From: Collinsella sp.
GTDB lineage: Bacteria > Actinomycetota > Coriobacteriia > Coriobacteriales > Coriobacteriaceae
Direction: 5' to 3'
Length of the DNA: 8,234 nt
NCBI GenBank assembly: GCA_014871605.1
Contig: WGSQ01000079.1
Coordinates: 1 to 8,234 of the forward strand
Made by a program: the position numbers and the translations under genes. The notes beneath the pieces are model-generated. The model was not told the origin of the DNA. It was given only the letters and a program-made list of their open reading frames with translations, and did no database searches. Shown here in pieces: positions 6,112 to 8,234 of this stretch (its first letter is position 1; the number at the start of each line of letters is the position of its first letter).

Positions 6112-7713
6112 TCACGCGCCCCCTTTCTGGACGAGTTCATCCAAGAGCTTCTCCGTAAACAGGTTGCCGCGACCCAGCTGGCCGGCAGGATCGAGCTGGA
6201 GTTTGAGACGCGCCGACTCGACCATGGCCTCGTGGCCGTACATCGTCTCCAAGAAGCCCGCCTTGATCTTGCCGACGCCGTGCTCGGCAGAAACGGCACC
6301 GCCCATGGCCGTGACCTCGGAAGCCCACTGGGCAAAGAGTTCTCCACCACGACGGTAGTCTTGCGCATCGCGCGGCAGGATGTTCACATGCAGATGGTTG
6401 TTCCCGATGTGTCCCCAGGCAGCAGACTCAAGCCCGCTTTCGGCCAGCGTGCGGCGATAGAGGGCCATGACATCGGCAAGGCGTGCATTGGGCACCGACA
6501 TATCCGATCCCAGCTTGGTAATGGTGGGATCCGTGCGGCGACGCTCGTCGATGAGCATGTTGACGCTCTCGGGCACCGCATGGCGGAAGAATCGCTGACA
6601 CTCGCGATCGACCTCGGTGCGCGCGACCCATGTCGCATCGTCACTGCCGCCCGCAAGCTCCAGTACCCACCCCAAATGATACAGCTCCTCGGTCGCCTGC
6701 GCCTCATCGTCACAGTCGAGCTCCACGTAGACACAAACCTTGGCCTCTTTGTCGAGCGCTGGCAGCGAGGCAAACGCCGTCGACCGCTCGCGCTGGCAAC
6801 GTAGAATATCCAGGGCGCCAGCGTCGAAGTACTCGATGGCAGCCGCATGGGACAGGACGGGACGCACGGAATCGGTAAAGGACACGGCCTTGTCTTCGCT
6901 ATCGAAAAAGCAGCTCACACCCCAAACGACCGCAGGCGCCGCCTGCAGGGCAATCTCGAGCTCGGTGATAACGCCGAGCGTGCCGCAAGCACCGATAAAG
7001 AGGTCGATGGCGTCCATTTCGTCCGCAACGAAATAGCCTGAGGCATTTTTTGTCTTGGGCATGGTATAGCCGGGAAGATCGAGCTCGAGCGTACGGCCCG
7101 CTGCCGTCACGAGCGACAGGTGGCGGCCCTGGGCAAAAGCCTCGCCGCGCTGAAGCTCAAGCAAATCGCCATCAGCCAGTGCGACGTGGAGTCCCGTGAT
7201 ATGTGGGCGCATGGGACCGTAGGCGTAGCTGCGGGCACCGGAGGCGTTACATGCCGCCATGCCGCCCAGACAGGCAGACGTCTCGGTGGGATCGGTGGGA
7301 AAGAAATGCTCGGGGGCCTCTTGGAACTCCTCGTAGGCCTCAAGCGATGCCTGGTCCCAACCAGCAGTCGGCAGCACCTTCTTGCTCAGCTGCTTGCGCA
7401 GCTCCGAGAGCACAACGCCCGGCTCCACGCGCAGCAGAAATTGGCCTTGTTCATCGCGGCGAAGGCCCAAGTAGCGATTCATACGGGAAGTATTGAGGAT
7501 ATGCCCGCCGTGGGGCACGGCACCGGCGGCAAGGCCGGTTCGGGCGCCCTGAACCGTTACCGGGGCACGCTCGGCATGGAGCTTTTCCAAAATGGCACGG
7601 ACCTCGTCTTCCGTTGTCGGAAACGAGATGCTCGAGGCCTCGCCCGATGCGCGAGACTCATCGCGACCATACTCTTCGAACTCGTCGGTGAAGGGTTTGA
7701 TGGTTGCAGACAC
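6112..7713 (-). CDS. FAD-linked 2-hydroxyacid (lactate) dehydrogenase, LctD/GlcD family
   Basis: A 533-residue soluble flavoprotein of the FAD-linked oxidase (GlcD, COG0277-type) family, probably oxidising D-lactate or a similar 2-hydroxyacid and passing electrons to the adjacent Etf. FAD-binding domain: ISFPTTEDEV (29-38), VTVQGARTGLAAGAVP (52-67), FFPTDPTETSACLGGMAACN (137-156) with the following ASGARSYAYG, and GACGTLGVITELEIAL (241-256). C-terminal cap: HIGNNHLHVNILP (435-447) and SAEHGVGKIKAG (475-486) with the family's conserved histidines, ending in LDPAGQLGRGNLF. There is no fused Fe-S domain, so acceptance of electrons by Etf fits. It is longer than most GlcD proteins (about 460-500), partly from an extra acidic stretch at 111-138. 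The start is GTG at 7713, with AAAGGGGGAG ending 5 nt upstream; no ATG competes. Glycolate or another 2-hydroxyacid is possible, as is the D or L isomer. Confidence 0.9.
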   Translation of the reverse strand: MSATIKPFTDEFEEYGRDESRASGEASSISFPTTEDEVRAILEKLHAERAPVTVQGARTGLAAGAVPHGGHILNTSRMNRYLGLRRDEQGQFLLRVEPGVVLSELRKQLSKKVLPTAGWDQASLEAYEEFQEAPEHFFPTDPTETSACLGGMAACNASGARSYAYGPMRPHITGLHVALADGDLLELQRGEAFAQGRHLSLVTAAGRTLELDLPGYTMPKTKNASGYFVADEMDAIDLFIGACGTLGVITELEIALQAAPAVVWGVSCFFDSEDKAVSFTDSVRPVLSHAAAIEYFDAGALDILRCQRERSTAFASLPALDKEAKVCVYVELDCDDEAQATEELYHLGWVLELAGGSDDATWVARTEVDRECQRFFRHAVPESVNMLIDERRRTDPTITKLGSDMSVPNARLADVMALYRRTLAESGLESAAWGHIGNNHLHVNILPRDAQDYRRGGELFAQWASEVTAMGGAVSAEHGVGKIKAGFLETMYGHEAMVESARLKLQLDPAGQLGRGNLFTEKLLDELVQKGGA

Positions 7714-7718
7714 GCGAA

Positions 7719-7728
7719 CTCCCCCTTT
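7719..7728 (-). promoter_or_regulatory. Ribosome binding site of the dehydrogenase gene
   Basis: AAAGGGGGAG on the minus strand, 5 nt before the GTG at 7713. It supports the GTG start. The same AAAGGGGG core precedes etfB at 6119-6126. Confidence 0.65.
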
Positions 7729-7955
7729 AGCTAACTACAGTGTTTGCAGGGAGATGTTACCGCATCGTTTCGTCGACGTGTTCGAGACCGTCTCCATAAT
7801 TGGCGATTTTTACGTTCGTGCAATTCGGCGAGCGGCTTGATTTCCTCGGCAGACGATGCTTTTGACACATATGGCCCCGCCGTCGCCGACCGCGCGATTG
7901 TCGCTTGAAAAAAGTTGGAGTATTTTTTGCCGCCTTTTACCTGCGGAGACACCAA

Positions 7956-7985
7956 TCCGTCAAGCATTTGGTCAGCAATTGGTCA
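7956..7985 (+). repeat. Direct repeats TTGGTCA, possible activator site
   Basis: TTGGTCA occurs at 7968-7974 and 7979-7985, 11 bp apart (about one helical turn). A looser copy, TCCGTCA, lies at 7956-7962, giving three near-phased units about 75-100 bp before the ATG at 8060. Phased direct repeats are a common layout for response-regulator-type activators. No regulator gene is in the window. Confidence 0.4.
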
Positions 7986-8014
7986 AGTAGTGGCTGATAC
8001 CGTCGGCATCGACA

Positions 8015-8038
8015 GCCAAAACCGACAGAAGTTTTGGC
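8015..8038 (+). promoter_or_regulatory. Stem-loop just upstream of the gene at 8060
   Basis: GCCAAAAC (8015-8022) and GTTTTGGC (8031-8038) are perfect complements around an 8-nt loop, ending 10 nt before the Shine-Dalgarno (GGGAGG, 8049-8054). It could be a 5'-UTR hairpin or an operator. It lacks a U-run, so it is not a terminator. Confidence 0.45.
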
Positions 8039-8059
8039 CCCAGAAGCAGGGAGGTTCCC

Positions 8060-8234
8060 ATGGCATATTACTGGCCCCAGTACGGCATCGCCATCGAAGT
8101 CGACGACGATCCCCATCTCCTGCCTTTCGACGAAGAGGCATTCCCCGATACGACGGTCTACCACGTTACCACCGATGTTATCTGCGACCCCGAGTCGTTC
8201 TCGGCGCTCGCCCACCGCATCGCGCATATCCACG
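8060..8234 (+). CDS. Protein of unknown function, N-terminal 58 residues
   Basis: The start is secure: ATG at 8060 with GGGAGG (8049-8054) 5 nt upstream. The reading frame is open to the right edge, with GC-rich codon use like its neighbours. I do not recognise the family with certainty. Visible: YWPQYGIAIEVDDDPH (4-19), PFDEEAFPDTTVYHVTTD (22-39), then DPESFSALAHRIAHIH (43-58). It has no signal peptide and no membrane segment. The IAIEVDDDPH strand followed by a second strand (TVYHVTTD) loosely recalls the core of DUF559/Vsr-like PD-(D/E)xK nuclease folds, but the match is slight and the protein may simply be a lineage-specific small protein. It is transcribed away from the Etf operon and shares its upstream region. 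Confidence 0.65.
   Translation, partial: MAYYWPQYGIAIEVDDDPHLLPFDEEAFPDTTVYHVTTDVICDPESFSALAHRIAHIH

Larger units (their letters stand above)
7714..8059. other. Divergent intergenic region between the Etf operon and the last gene
   Basis: A 346-bp stretch without a credible gene. It must hold the operon promoter (minus) and that of the gene at 8060 (plus). Seen: a TTGCAC at 7818-7823 (minus) with only a poor -10 17 nt on; a lone TTGACA at 7862-7867 (plus) with no matching -10; an A6/T6 AT-rich patch at 7907-7927; a short dyad GAGAC-C-GTCTC at 7784-7794; direct repeats at 7956-7985; and a stem-loop at 8015-8038. A 78-codon minus frame at 7731-7967 has no ribosome binding site and no recognisable protein character. 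I cannot name the promoters with confidence. Confidence 0.5.

Noticed and set aside
7862..7867. TTGACA as a -35 box
   Set aside because: No -10-like hexamer lies 15-19 nt downstream; the spacing positions are GC-rich.
7907..7927. A6/T6 patch resembling a terminator
   Set aside because: It has only a weak A/T stem with no GC-rich hairpin, and neither neighbouring gene ends there.
7731..7967. 78-codon minus-strand reading frame in the intergenic region
   Set aside because: No Shine-Dalgarno before its ATG, mixed basic composition and no recognisable motif. It covers the likely promoter region of the Etf operon.
7951..7985. Direct repeats considered as a CRISPR or mobile-element end
   Set aside because: Units of 7 bp at 11-bp spacing are far too short for CRISPR, and there is no transposase, target duplication or long terminal repeat.
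7937..8233. 98-codon minus-strand reading frame over the last gene
   Set aside because: Antisense to a plus-strand frame that has a strong ribosome binding site; translation looks like a shadow.

Overview
The window reads as chromosomal DNA from an anaerobic, high-GC (by eye about 60%) bacterium. Gene content, base composition and protein style best fit the Coriobacteriia, probably Collinsella or a close relative. That placement is inference from protein resemblance; there is no rRNA or other marker in the window to confirm it. I see no tRNA, rRNA, CRISPR array, transposase or phage gene.

Layout. (1) 1-782, minus: the first 260 residues of a membrane-anchored GGDEF protein (probable diguanylate cyclase), whose catalytic domain runs off the left edge. 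(2) 973-1995, minus: a 2-keto-3-deoxygluconate (KdgT-family) permease. (3) 2147-3221, minus: an azlC-azlD pair, a two-subunit branched-chain amino acid exporter whose genes overlap by 11 nt. (4) 3279-4091, plus: an HD-domain metal-dependent phosphohydrolase, divergent from azlC. The short gap between them holds a perfect 11-bp inverted repeat over a TACAAT box. (5) 4088-7713, minus: a tight three-gene operon, transcribed FAD-linked 2-hydroxyacid (lactate) dehydrogenase, then etfB, then ferredoxin-fused etfA. (6) 7714-8059: a 346-bp divergent intergenic region with direct repeats and a stem-loop. (7) 8060-8234, plus: the start of a small protein of unknown function, cut by the right edge.

The biological centre is the Etf operon. 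A GlcD/LctD-type flavoprotein, an EtfB with bifurcation-type FAD-binding signatures and an EtfA with an N-terminal two-cluster ferredoxin domain are the same parts as the LctBCD lactate dehydrogenase/Etf complex of Acetobacterium woodii. The likely role is flavin-based electron confurcation, in which reduced ferredoxin helps drive NAD+-dependent oxidation of lactate or another 2-hydroxyacid to the 2-oxoacid. The substrate is inferred. The gene order differs from A. woodii (dehydrogenase first here), and no lactate permease or racemase is visible nearby.

The other genes look like independent single genes or pairs: two transport functions, one signalling enzyme and one hydrolase. I found no evidence of a wholly new multi-gene system. 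The points most worth a second look are the confurcating operon, the palindrome between azlC and the HD gene, and the repeats upstream of the last gene.
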